In this document: positions 1 through 6,631 of the stretch, piece by piece
How the letters are laid out: every line of letters starts with the position of its first letter
Numbering within the stretch: the stretch's first letter is position 1
Source of the DNA: JBFJWU01 sp041623475 [NCBI: bacterium]
GTDB taxonomy: Bacteria; J088
Direction: 5' to 3'
Length of the DNA stretch: 8,186 nucleotides
Assembly (NCBI GenBank): GCA_041623475.1
Contig: JBFJWU010000137.1
Coordinates: 1-8,186 of the forward strand
Notes under the pieces: model-generated
Databases searched by the model: none
Told to the model about the DNA's origin: nothing
What the model saw: the letters and a program-made list of their open reading frames with translations, nothing else
Made by a program: the position numbers and the translations under genes

Positions 1-754
1 ACCAGGGCATCGCCGCCCGCGCCATGGCCGGTGATACAAACGGGTCTTCACGGGGGATGATCAGTTGCACCGGGAGCGGACAGGGTCGTTCAGCCGGATT
101 CAGCAGCCGGGGCAGCACGTTGGCGCGATACAATCGAATGCCCTGGATGCCGTCCCGGCGACGTTGTCGACTGTCGCCGGGGCCGTCAGGATGATCTGAA
201 TCCAGACGCTGCAGCAGGCGGGTCCAGCGAGGGGCCAGGACCTGCCAAAGCGCGGCTGAAGCCCAGGGGATGTGCATGCCGGCGATGTACCAAGATCTTG
301 GCAATTGGCGCAGCGATCCGGGAAATTGAGTTCGCGCCCAATGGCCGACGTGGTCCAGGCACGGGCCAGAGATCGACGTAAATGACGCCATGCGCCGCGA
401 GGCATCTGGATCGGTGGCCGCCTGCCACGCCTGGATGCTGCCCCAGTCATGTCCGACAACATGGACAGACGCATCTGGCGATACGTGTTCGATGATCAAT
501 TTCAGGTCCGCTGCGAGCCGCGGCAGCTTGTAATGTCTGGAACTACGCGGTGCCGACGACTGCCCGGCACCACGAACGTCATAGGTCACGACCCTGTAGT
601 TGTCGGCAAGGTCGCGGGCGACACTGTCCCAGACCGTCTGGTTGTCCGGGTAGCCGTGGACCATTACAATTGCCGGTCTGTCTGTGGGGCCGAATATCCG
701 TCCCGACAGCGTTACGCCGTCTGGCGTGTCGACAGCGAATGGTTCGTTCCCCAT
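1..754 (-). CDS. epoxide-hydrolase-like alpha/beta hydrolase, 3' end missing at window edge
   Basis: The frame stays open from the ATG at 754 to the window edge, giving 251 residues without the C-terminus. Visible alpha/beta-hydrolase landmarks are the oxyanion-hole motif HGYPD (residues 33-37), the nucleophile elbow GHDWG (101-105) with Asp103, a lid-type LYRAN segment (208-212) and the acid region PREDPF with Asp237. An aspartate nucleophile in a GHDWG elbow is typical of epoxide hydrolases and haloalkane dehalogenases, which attack the substrate through an aspartyl ester. The catalytic His should lie in the missing part. The ATG shares its first base with the TAA stop of the upstream dehydrogenase (TAATG), so translation is probably coupled. 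The pairing recalls mycobacterial EphD, where a hydrolase of this kind is fused to a short-chain dehydrogenase. The fold is secure; epoxide as substrate is an inference. Confidence 0.88.
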   Translation of the reverse strand, partial: MGNEPFAVDTPDGVTLSGRIFGPTDRPAIVMVHGYPDNQTVWDSVARDLADNYRVVTYDVRGAGQSSAPRSSRHYKLPRLAADLKLIIEHVSPDASVHVVGHDWGSIQAWQAATDPDASRRMASFTSISGPCLDHVGHWARTQFPGSLRQLPRSWYIAGMHIPWASAALWQVLAPRWTRLLQRLDSDHPDGPGDSRQRRRDGIQGIRLYRANVLPRLLNPAERPCPLPVQLIIPREDPFVSPAMARAAMPW

Positions 755-1584
755 TATCCGGCGATCTTGCCGTACAGGCCGCTTTTGTAAAAGCTGCCGA
801 CCTGTTTGAAATACAATCCCGGGTGCAGTCGCTTTGTTGCCCAGCTCAGTTTGCCGTCCTTCTGGGGGATGCTGTACAGTCGGCCCCGCTCCAGGTCTTG
901 CAGCGCAGTCGTTGCAACCTGCTGAACCGTCATGGACGACCGTTTGAAGAACCACTCGGCCATTGCCCGCTGGCGATCGTGACTGGACCGAAACGAATCC
1001 ATCAGATTGGTCTGGAAAAATGTTGGACACAGGGCCGTCACGGTAATGCCGTGCGCACCAAGCTCGGTCGCCAGCGTTTCGGACAGGGAAATAACGCCGG
1101 CTTTGGTCACATTGTAAGGGCCCATTTCCGGCAGTGACGCGATTCCGGCATTGGACGCGACGTTCAGGATCCAGCCCCTGCCGGCCTGTTTCATGGCTGG
1201 CGCAAAATGATGGCAGCCATGGACGACACCCCACAGGTTGATCTGCATTATCCATTTCCAGTCCTTTAGAGAAATATCACCGACCGTGCCGCCGACGGCG
1301 ACGCCGGCGTTATTGACCAGCAGGTCCGTCCCACCCCAGAGGCGTGTCATCTGGCGTGTCGCGTTGAGAACATCGGCTGACTTTCCGACATCGCAGGAGA
1401 TGAACTCGGCAATGGCACCTGCCTGCCGGGCCAGTTCGACTGTTTCCTGGCCCTGTTGCGGATCGATGTCGCCGATCAGCAGGCGGGCCCGCCGCCGAGC
1501 CAGTTGCAGCGCCAGTTCGCGACCCAGCCCGCTGCCGCCACCTGTAATAAATGTCCGGGGTTGCACCGGCAATTTCTGTTTCAT
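754..1584 (-). CDS. short-chain dehydrogenase/reductase (SDR)
   Basis: A 276-residue classical SDR. It has the Rossmann motif TGGGSGLG (residues 14-21), Asp39 at the end of the second strand (usually a sign of NAD(H) preference), NNAG (91-94) and the catalytic tetrad Asn116, Ser144, Tyr157 and Lys161 (YNVTK). The extension beyond about residue 190, with aromatic residues near the end, is typical of SDRs acting on bulky or hydrophobic substrates. The ATG at 1584 has an AGGAGG ribosome binding site six bases upstream (1591-1596). It is the first gene of the leftward unit and overlaps the next gene by one base. Its likely role is to interconvert an alcohol and a ketone or aldehyde, supplying or removing the carbonyl used by the monooxygenase encoded on the other side of the shared promoter region. 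It could equally act on the product of the partner hydrolase. Confidence 0.92.
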   Translation of the reverse strand: MKQKLPVQPRTFITGGGSGLGRELALQLARRRARLLIGDIDPQQGQETVELARQAGAIAEFISCDVGKSADVLNATRQMTRLWGGTDLLVNNAGVAVGGTVGDISLKDWKWIMQINLWGVVHGCHHFAPAMKQAGRGWILNVASNAGIASLPEMGPYNVTKAGVISLSETLATELGAHGITVTALCPTFFQTNLMDSFRSSHDRQRAMAEWFFKRSSMTVQQVATTALQDLERGRLYSIPQKDGKLSWATKRLHPGLYFKQVGSFYKSGLYGKIAG

Positions 1585-1620
1585 TCCTGGCCTCCTGTGT
1601 GTCAGCCGATGTTCGCGAAC

Positions 1621-1649
1621 TTGACATTATCCAATGTCACAGTCATGAT
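1621..1649 (+). promoter_or_regulatory. predicted sigma70 promoter for the monooxygenase operon
   Basis: TTGACA at 1621-1626 matches the -35 consensus exactly. After a 17-base spacer comes CATGAT at 1644-1649, which matches the -10 consensus at four of six positions. Transcription would start near 1656, leaving a leader of about 50 bases before the ATG at 1706. Confidence 0.5.
1622..1639. promoter_or_regulatory. perfect inverted repeat, putative operator 1
   Basis: TGACATT and AATGTCA form perfect 7-base arms around a 4-base spacer (ATCC). The repeat overlaps the -35 hexamer of the rightward promoter (1621-1626) and the predicted start of the leftward transcript. Its length and symmetry suit a dimeric repressor such as a TetR-family protein; that identity is inferred, and no regulator gene lies in the window. 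Confidence 0.6.
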
Positions 1650-1673
1650 AGAGACATTGACGCACGACGTCAA
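1645..1673 (-). promoter_or_regulatory. predicted sigma70 promoter for the SDR-hydrolase operon
   Basis: On the minus strand TTGACG (1673-1668) is followed after exactly 17 bases by TATCAT (1650-1645). Each hexamer matches consensus at five of six positions. The -10 overlaps the -10 of the rightward promoter on the other strand, so two polymerases could not occupy both promoters at once. Confidence 0.5.
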
Positions 1674-1674
1674 T
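1656..1674. promoter_or_regulatory. perfect inverted repeat, putative operator 2
   Basis: ATTGACG and CGTCAAT form perfect 7-base arms around a 5-base spacer (CACGA). The right arm supplies the -35 hexamer of the leftward promoter. The repeat shares the outward TTGAC...GTCA pattern with operator 1 but has different inner bases. The two centres are about 34 bp apart. They could bind one regulator with different affinity or two regulators. Confidence 0.55.
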
Positions 1675-1705
1675 TCAGGATTTGCAATTTCTCAGGAGGC
1701 TCACG

Positions 1706-2581
1706 ATGGGTAAATCAGTTACGGCATCCTTTCCGGTACGCAACGTTGAATTTGATATCGATGAATCAATTCCCAAATACTGGCATAACAATCGCCGCGC
1801 GGTCACGATTTTCTTCAACAACCTGTCGACGCTGTTTCCCGAAGGCGAGGAGTTCTTCATCAAGAGCCTGGTTGCCTATCGCTCGCAACTGGATGACGAT
1901 CAGCTCAAGGCCGAGATCAAGGCTTTTACCGGCCAGGAAGGCATGCATACGCGGGAACACATTCGTTACAACAACATGCTCAAGGCGCAGGGATATGATG
2001 TCGATCGAATGGAGCGCAGCGTCAAGCGCCTGTTGGTGCGGGTCCATCGACGGTTGAGCAAGCGCGGGCAGTTGATGGTGAGTGCGGCCCTCGAGCACTG
2101 GACGGCCATGTTGGCGCACTATGTCCTGTCTGATGATTCGGTCCTGGAGGGTGCGCACCCGGTGATGGCCGGGATCTGGCGCTGGCACGCGGCCGAAGAG
2201 CAGGAGCACAAGGCCGTGACGTTCGATGTCTACGAACGGGTGGGCGGTAACTATCCGGAACGTGCTGTGATTTATACTGCGGCGTCCTTTGGCTTGTGGC
2301 TCAAGGTCTTCCAGCAGCAATTCGATATGATGCGGCAGGACGGAATCGCCTTTAACCTGCGGGAATGGGCCGACCTGGTGCGGTTCCTGTTCGTCGAACA
2401 GCGAATTGTCCAGCGATTGGGGCCGATTGTCCTGGAGTATTTTGATCCCGGATTTCACCCCTGGCATATCGAAGACAGCCACCTGTTGGAAAAGTGGAAA
2501 CTGGATTACGAGACCAATCCGGTATACAAGAAACGTGTAAAGCAGCAACCCAAGGTTCGTATCGTCCCGGCACCGGCCTGA
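1706..2581 (+). CDS. predicted metal-dependent hydrolase (PF10118/COG3687-like), ferritin-like metal site
   Basis: A 291-residue, mostly helical protein that I assign to the PF10118 'predicted metal-dependent hydrolase' family by resemblance. Possible metal ligands are Glu48/Glu49, E78xxH81, Glu130, and E165xxH168 within WHAAEEQEH. This E...ExxH...E...ExxH spacing over four helices resembles the diiron site of ferritin-like oxidases and desaturases, so the 'hydrolase' label may be misleading. The ATG at 1706 is preferred over an in-frame TTG at 1682 because AGGAGG (1694-1699) sits six bases before it and the TTG would place that site inside the gene. It is the first gene of the rightward operon, 31 bases before the monooxygenase. 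Proteins of this family often lie beside SDRs and flavin monooxygenases. The reaction is unknown. Confidence 0.85.
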   Translation: MGKSVTASFPVRNVEFDIDESIPKYWHNNRRAVTIFFNNLSTLFPEGEEFFIKSLVAYRSQLDDDQLKAEIKAFTGQEGMHTREHIRYNNMLKAQGYDVDRMERSVKRLLVRVHRRLSKRGQLMVSAALEHWTAMLAHYVLSDDSVLEGAHPVMAGIWRWHAAEEQEHKAVTFDVYERVGGNYPERAVIYTAASFGLWLKVFQQQFDMMRQDGIAFNLREWADLVRFLFVEQRIVQRLGPIVLEYFDPGFHPWHIEDSHLLEKWKLDYETNPVYKKRVKQQPKVRIVPAPA

Positions 2582-2612
2582 TTGACACGAACAAGATAAA
2601 GGAAGAAATCCA

Positions 2613-4103
2613 ATGGCAGACGAATACCTGGATGTTGTCGTTGTCGGAGCGGGAATTTCCGGCATCTGTGCCGGTTATCACCTGCTTAATGACTGTCCGG
2701 ACAAGACGTTCGCGATCCTGGAAGCCCGCGATGTCATTGGCGGGACGTGGGACCTGTTTCGGTATCCCGGGATTCGCTCTGACTCGGATATGTTCACCCT
2801 GGGATTTCCGTTCCGGCCGTGGACAGACAGCAAGAGTATTGCAGATGGCGGTGATATTCTGCGCTATGTTCAGGATACTGCAGCCGAATTCGGGATCGAC
2901 CAGAAGATCCGTTATCGCCACAAAGTGACGGGCGCTTCCTGGTCCAGCGAGGACGCCTGTTGGACGCTGTCGGTACGCAGTGGCCGCAAGACCAGCACAA
3001 TTCGTTGCGGCTTTGTCATAATGTGCAGCGGATACTATCGCTACGATCGGGCCTACACGCCCGATTTCCCCGGCATTGACAAGTTCTCCGGTACGGTGAT
3101 CCATCCGCAGTTCTGGCCCGAGGACCTGGACTATGCAGGTAAATCTGTGGTCGTGATCGGCAGTGGCGCAACAGCCATGACCCTGGTGCCAGCCATGTCC
3201 CGCGATGCCGGGCACGTCACCATGCTGCAGCGTTCGCCGACATACGTCGTATCGATGCCGGACCAGGATCCGGTTGCCGGCCTGCTGGGCAAATACCTGG
3301 ACAAGGATACGACATTTCGGCTGGCACGCTGGAAAAATGTCCTGTCGCATATGTTTTTCTATGAACTGTCCCGTCGCCAGCCCGACCTGGTGAAACGCCT
3401 GATCAGGGCCGGGCTGCGGCAACAGTTGGGGCCGGATTTTGACATCGACCGGCATTTCACGCCCAGTTACAACCCGTGGGACCAGCGGGTCTGCCTGGTT
3501 CCCAATGCCGACCTGTTCCGGGCAATCCGCCGGGGCGATATATCGGTTGTCACGGATCATATCGAGCGATTTACCAAGACGGGCATCCGCCTGAGATCCG
3601 GTGAGCTCCTGAAGGCCGATATTGTTATTACAGCGACCGGATTGGAATTGCTGCCGGCCGGCGGGGTGACCCTGAATGTGGACGGAACGGCCCGCAAGAT
3701 TGCGGACTCTATGTCCTATCGCGGTGTGATGCTCAGCGAGTTACCGAATTGTGCCAATGTCCTGGGCTACACAAACGCATCCTGGACACTGAAGGCAGAC
3801 CTGTCGTGCGGATACATCTGCGAACTGTTGAATCATATGGACCGCAAAGGGTACGACGTCGTCACACCGGTCAATGATGACCCCGAAATCACCGATGTGC
3901 CGCTGTTGAACCTGGATGCCGGTTATATCCGGCGCCACCAGGACCAGTTTCCCCGCCAGGGGTCCCGTAAACCCTGGAAGTTGTACCAGAACTACCTGAT
4001 GGACCTGGTGTCGCTAAAGCGCAATCGGTTTGACGATGGGGCGCTTCGGTTCAGCCGTCGCCCCGGCCAGCGCAGTCGGCAGCATCTTCGTGTTGTCGGC
4101 TGA
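2613..4103 (+). CDS. flavin-containing Baeyer-Villiger-type monooxygenase, EthA/AlmA family
   Basis: A 496-residue class B flavoprotein monooxygenase. It has the FAD-binding GAGISG (residues 12-17), a GGTWDLFRYPGIRSDSD block (43-59), the Baeyer-Villiger fingerprint FxGxxxHxxxWP (158-169) and the NADPH-binding GSGATA (183-188). Its length and sequence track, from memory, both mycobacterial EthA (ketone monooxygenase, ethionamide activator) and Acinetobacter AlmA (linked to long-chain alkane use), with EthA appearing closer. The enzyme would use NADPH and O2 to insert oxygen next to a carbonyl, giving an ester. AAAGGAAG (2598-2605) provides the ribosome binding site. The stop TGA overlaps the next gene's ATG by one base (TGATG), coupling it to an esterase-like hydrolase, which supports ester formation followed by cleavage. 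The family is firm; I give no symbol because the sequence alone does not separate EthA-like from AlmA-like function. Confidence 0.93.
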   Translation: MADEYLDVVVVGAGISGICAGYHLLNDCPDKTFAILEARDVIGGTWDLFRYPGIRSDSDMFTLGFPFRPWTDSKSIADGGDILRYVQDTAAEFGIDQKIRYRHKVTGASWSSEDACWTLSVRSGRKTSTIRCGFVIMCSGYYRYDRAYTPDFPGIDKFSGTVIHPQFWPEDLDYAGKSVVVIGSGATAMTLVPAMSRDAGHVTMLQRSPTYVVSMPDQDPVAGLLGKYLDKDTTFRLARWKNVLSHMFFYELSRRQPDLVKRLIRAGLRQQLGPDFDIDRHFTPSYNPWDQRVCLVPNADLFRAIRRGDISVVTDHIERFTKTGIRLRSGELLKADIVITATGLELLPAGGVTLNVDGTARKIADSMSYRGVMLSELPNCANVLGYTNASWTLKADLSCGYICELLNHMDRKGYDVVTPVNDDPEITDVPLLNLDAGYIRRHQDQFPRQGSRKPWKLYQNYLMDLVSLKRNRFDDGALRFSRRPGQRSRQHLRVVG

Positions 4104-5080
4104 TGAAAGTCGCTGAATCGCTGCCGGATTCGGCTCCACCAGAGCAGATTTTTCTGCAGCAGCTGGCGCCGGCCTACCTTGCGGCAGCACCACACCCGTG
4201 CCCCCGGCGCGTTGCGGCCTGGCGCTATGCGGGCCTGGCACCTGCGATCAGTCGGCTGCATCGCAACGTGACCGGATTCAGGATACGCAAGGACGGGGGG
4301 CGTGGTGAGCGACTGGTCTGGCTGGAGGGCGGTATGCCCGGCGACGATGTCGTTCTGCTGCACGGATTCGGTTCATTCAAGGAAAACTGGATTCCGCTGT
4401 TGCCGTTTCTTCGCGGCCGACACCGGATTGTTGCCCTGGATCTGCCGGGCTGGGGGCAGAGCCACTTTGATCACCGACAGTCATACGGGCTGGATATTCA
4501 GATTGATCGCGTTGCAAACTGGATCGAACAGCACTTCACCAATCCTGTCCATCTGGTCGGCAGTTCGATGGGCGGTGGACTCGCTGGACTGCTGGCCGCC
4601 CGGTATCCGGAACAAGTCCGTTCGTTGACGCTAATGAACGCCATGGGAATGCCCGGTGCCAACGAGTCACCGTATATACGGGACCTGGCCAGGGGCGAAA
4701 ACGGGCTGTTGCCGTTTCGGTCGGCGGATGTTGTCCGCATGATGAGACAGGTGGTTGCGCGGCGTTCGATTGCGACAGCTCTTGTGCCGGTTATGCACCG
4801 GGAATTGCTCAGCCGAAGACACGTTAACGCCCATTTGTTTCATCAATTGTTAACGGCGCCGCCCGATTTTTCGCTGGCGAATTTTGGCGACATTCGTCGA
4901 CCGACCCTGGTGTTGTGGGGACGGCAGGACCGGGTTCTGGATGTCAGCAGTGCTGGCACGTTTGCCAGCCGGATCCCGCGCAGCCAGGTTCAAATCCTGA
5001 ACGGCATCGGGCATCTGCCTATGGTCGAGGCACCACTGGCGACCGCGAGGATTCTGCACCGATTCTGGGCAGGCAGTTGA
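4103..5080 (+). CDS. alpha/beta hydrolase with Ser-Asp-His triad, probable esterase
   Basis: A 325-residue alpha/beta hydrolase. The first 80 or so residues are an N-terminal extension before the oxyanion motif LHGFGS (86-91). The nucleophile elbow is GSSMG (153-157) with Ser155; Asp276 (WGRQD) and His304 (GIGH) complete the triad. The cap lies between about 185 and 255. There is no signal peptide, so it is probably cytoplasmic or membrane-associated. It starts inside the stop codon of the monooxygenase gene (TGATG) and has no clear ribosome binding site of its own, so it likely depends on translational coupling. The context suggests it hydrolyses the ester made by the monooxygenase to an alcohol and an acid. 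A C-C hydrolase or lipase-like role remains possible. The gene ends six bases from a convergent small gene. Confidence 0.9.
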   Translation: MKVAESLPDSAPPEQIFLQQLAPAYLAAAPHPCPRRVAAWRYAGLAPAISRLHRNVTGFRIRKDGGRGERLVWLEGGMPGDDVVLLHGFGSFKENWIPLLPFLRGRHRIVALDLPGWGQSHFDHRQSYGLDIQIDRVANWIEQHFTNPVHLVGSSMGGGLAGLLAARYPEQVRSLTLMNAMGMPGANESPYIRDLARGENGLLPFRSADVVRMMRQVVARRSIATALVPVMHRELLSRRHVNAHLFHQLLTAPPDFSLANFGDIRRPTLVLWGRQDRVLDVSSAGTFASRIPRSQVQILNGIGHLPMVEAPLATARILHRFWAGS

Positions 5081-5086
5081 CGCGGT

Positions 5087-5254
5087 TTATTTTCGATCGT
5101 CGGCGATGATTCGCACTGGCAATCCGCTGAATCGGAACATTGGCCCGATATCGACGATCCTGCAATCCGTAACCGGCGCTGCCGCCGTCGAATCCTTGAT
5201 CCACATCCCGACCAGCATTCCGCACAATACGGCAACGACAAGACTCTGTTTCAC
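5087..5254 (-). CDS. small membrane or exported protein of unknown function (55 aa)
   Basis: The GTG at 5254 is preceded by AGGGAGG (5260-5266) at a five-base spacing, which is why I choose it over an in-frame TTG at 5272. The product begins with one Lys followed by a hydrophobic stretch (about residues 4-19, SLVVAVLCGMLVGMWI), then KDSTAAAPV, which could be a signal-peptidase site. The remaining tail of about 28 residues is polar. It could be a short secreted peptide or a single-pass inner-membrane protein. The tail has one Cys (TDCRIVD). It converges with the upstream hydrolase gene and lies downstream of tpm on the same strand. I do not recognise the family. The strong ribosome binding site and signal-like start are the main arguments that it is real. 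Confidence 0.55.
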   Translation of the reverse strand: MKQSLVVAVLCGMLVGMWIKDSTAAAPVTDCRIVDIGPMFRFSGLPVRIIADDRK

Positions 5255-5269
5255 CTGAACCTCCCTGTT

Positions 5270-5297
5270 CAATGGTACGGTTCTAAACCTACCATTG
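5270..5297. repeat. inverted repeat next to the small gene's ribosome binding site
   Basis: CAATGGTA (5270-5277) and TACCATTG (5290-5297) are perfect 8-base arms around a 12-base spacer. On the minus strand the repeat lies between the tpm stop and the small gene, ending only four bases before the AGGGAG ribosome binding site. It could be an operator, or an RNA hairpin affecting translation or processing of the small gene. No T-run follows, so it is not a standard intrinsic terminator. Confidence 0.5.
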
Positions 5298-5316
5298 GCC
5301 GTGGCTTTTGTGCGAT

Positions 5317-5964
5317 TCAGGTGCCTGTTTTGCGTGCCAGATGCCAGACGCTGGCCACAGCATCGACCTGGCCCTTCAGGCCGCCCTCGACATCGGACTG
5401 CTCCAGCAGGTGCATCTGATACTCGGTGGCGTAGTATTCGGTGACTTCGGCATTGGGCACGGAAAATGGCGGACCCGGCATCAACGCCTGATCGTACGCA
5501 AACGTAATCAGCAACTGGGGTGCCGCCTGCGAAAGCCGGACCAGATGCGCGGCATATCGGCGCCGTACATTCGGCGGCAGGGCGACCAATGCTGCCCGAT
5601 CATAGATTGCATCAACCGGCCCCAGGATGTCACCAGTCAAGTCAAAAATGTCGCCGACAAAGATGTCGATATCGTCTGCGTAAAACCGTTTCACCGGACC
5701 GAGGTCCTCGATTCCGGGCGTCAGTCCTGATTCCGCAAAAAATTGTTCAACTGCCAGCGGGCTGAGCTCGGCGCCGGCGACGCGAACGCCGTGGCCAAGC
5801 AACCAGTGGATGTCCAGTGACTTGCCACACAGCGGTACAAATACGCGATCGCCAGCCGACAGCCCCAGGCATGAAAAATGAGCGACCAGCTTTGGGTTGG
5901 GGGTGTCCCGATGAAAACCGATCTGGTTGTCCTGCCAGCGCTGGTGCCAGAATTCCGGTTTCAT
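5317..5964 (-). CDS. tpm: thiopurine S-methyltransferase
   Basis: A 215-residue class I SAM-dependent methyltransferase of the bacterial thiopurine methyltransferase family, close to the usual length of about 216-218. It shows the family's start FWHQRWQDNQIGFH (residues 5-18), a SAM-binding VPLCGKS (43-49) followed by GAELS (64-68), GDIFDL (104-109), YDRAALVALP (121-130) and GPPFSV (164-169). In Pseudomonas and relatives the enzyme methylates selenium and tellurium oxyanions and is linked to tellurite resistance; thiopurines are the assay substrate. It acts in the cytoplasm. AAGGAG lies seven bases before the ATG, and the upstream membrane-protein gene ends only 11 bases away, so the two are probably cotranscribed. 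The family is very likely; the natural substrate here is not shown by the sequence. Confidence 0.93.
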   Translation of the reverse strand: MKPEFWHQRWQDNQIGFHRDTPNPKLVAHFSCLGLSAGDRVFVPLCGKSLDIHWLLGHGVRVAGAELSPLAVEQFFAESGLTPGIEDLGPVKRFYADDIDIFVGDIFDLTGDILGPVDAIYDRAALVALPPNVRRRYAAHLVRLSQAAPQLLITFAYDQALMPGPPFSVPNAEVTEYYATEYQMHLLEQSDVEGGLKGQVDAVASVWHLARKTGT

Positions 5965-5975
5965 AAAAAAGCTCC

Positions 5976-6524
5976 TTACTTTGCACCGCCAGGCGCGGAT
6001 TGCGACAGCGGGTCTTCAAAAAGCAGGTTGTCCAAAGGGTAATAGGACAAGGTTGCAAAACAGACTAACGACACGACCATTACTGTAATCGCCAGAAACC
6101 GGCTGCCGGCTGTACCCGGAAAATTGAGAACGCGGATCGCCAGCAGTTCGCCGGTCAATATCGCGACGATGAAGATTCCAATATCCAATGCGAGCACATT
6201 TGATCCAGTGAATGCGAGATAGGTGTAGAACGCCACTGGAATCAAGATTGGCGGGACAAGCCAACGGATTGCCGTCGCCTCGAGCCAATTAGGCGGCCGC
6301 CCGGCCAAGCGGACGTGGATTGGAGTTGTCAGCACGGCTGGCCAGAATGCCATTTTCAGATGTTCCCACGTGCTTTCATTGGTGGCGGCGAAAAACGCAA
6401 CGATTGCGTTTCGCCCACTCCAGTCCCAGGCAAAATGCAGGACGGACCCCAGTGACGAAACAGCGAATGCCATTAGCAACGCGACCGGTATTCGATTCGT
6501 TCCATTGCGCACACCGGTCATCAT
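5976..6524 (-). CDS. multi-pass membrane protein, DUF6512-like
   Basis: A predicted 182-residue integral membrane protein with about five hydrophobic segments (near residues 12-31, 57-72, 87-106, 112-132 and 141-161). The motif HFAWDWSGRNAIVAFF followed by NESTWEH (49-55) and the C-terminal LFEDP resemble, from memory, the uncharacterised DUF6512 family. The charged motif between the first two segments probably carries the conserved function, which is unknown. The start is uncertain: I use the ATG at 6524 (an ATGATG pair); an in-frame TTG at 6548 would add eight residues, and neither has a convincing ribosome binding site. The stop is 11 bases before tpm, so they likely form an operon. It is divergent from the lipoprotein gene at 6632. 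Confidence 0.8.
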   Translation of the reverse strand: MMTGVRNGTNRIPVALLMAFAVSSLGSVLHFAWDWSGRNAIVAFFAATNESTWEHLKMAFWPAVLTTPIHVRLAGRPPNWLEATAIRWLVPPILIPVAFYTYLAFTGSNVLALDIGIFIVAILTGELLAIRVLNFPGTAGSRFLAITVMVVSLVCFATLSYYPLDNLLFEDPLSQSAPGGAK

Positions 6525-6556
6525 CGGGTAACCCGGGCAGCCCGGCAAACGCCGCG

Positions 6557-6586
6557 TGGACAGTCACGTAAAATTGCGACTATGCT
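6557..6586 (+). promoter_or_regulatory. predicted sigma70 promoter of the lipoprotein gene
   Basis: TGGACA (6557-6562) matches the -35 consensus at five of six positions and is followed after 18 bases by TATGCT (6581-6586), four of six for the -10. Transcription would start near 6593, about 40 bases before the ATG at 6632. An AGGAAAGG ribosome binding site lies close before the start codon. Confidence 0.5.
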
Positions 6587-6631
6587 GGTGGCTTAACCCG
6601 ACACCCGTTTACAGAAAGGAAAGGTTTCTTA

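Noticed and set aside
550-1137. A 195-codon plus-strand open frame
   Set aside because: It is antisense to the SDR and epoxide-hydrolase-like genes, is rich in Arg, Gln and Cys as shadow frames are, and has no motif.
1766-3560. Long open frames on the minus strand (about 299 and 402 codons) opposite the metal-dependent hydrolase and monooxygenase genes
   Set aside because: They are antisense to two well-supported genes, show no family motifs and have compositions expected of shadow frames in GC-rich DNA.
6533-6545. GC-rich hairpin CCGGG-CAG-CCCGG just before the DUF6512-like gene
   Set aside because: It is short, has no T-run and is likely chance in GC-rich DNA; it does not decide the start codon.
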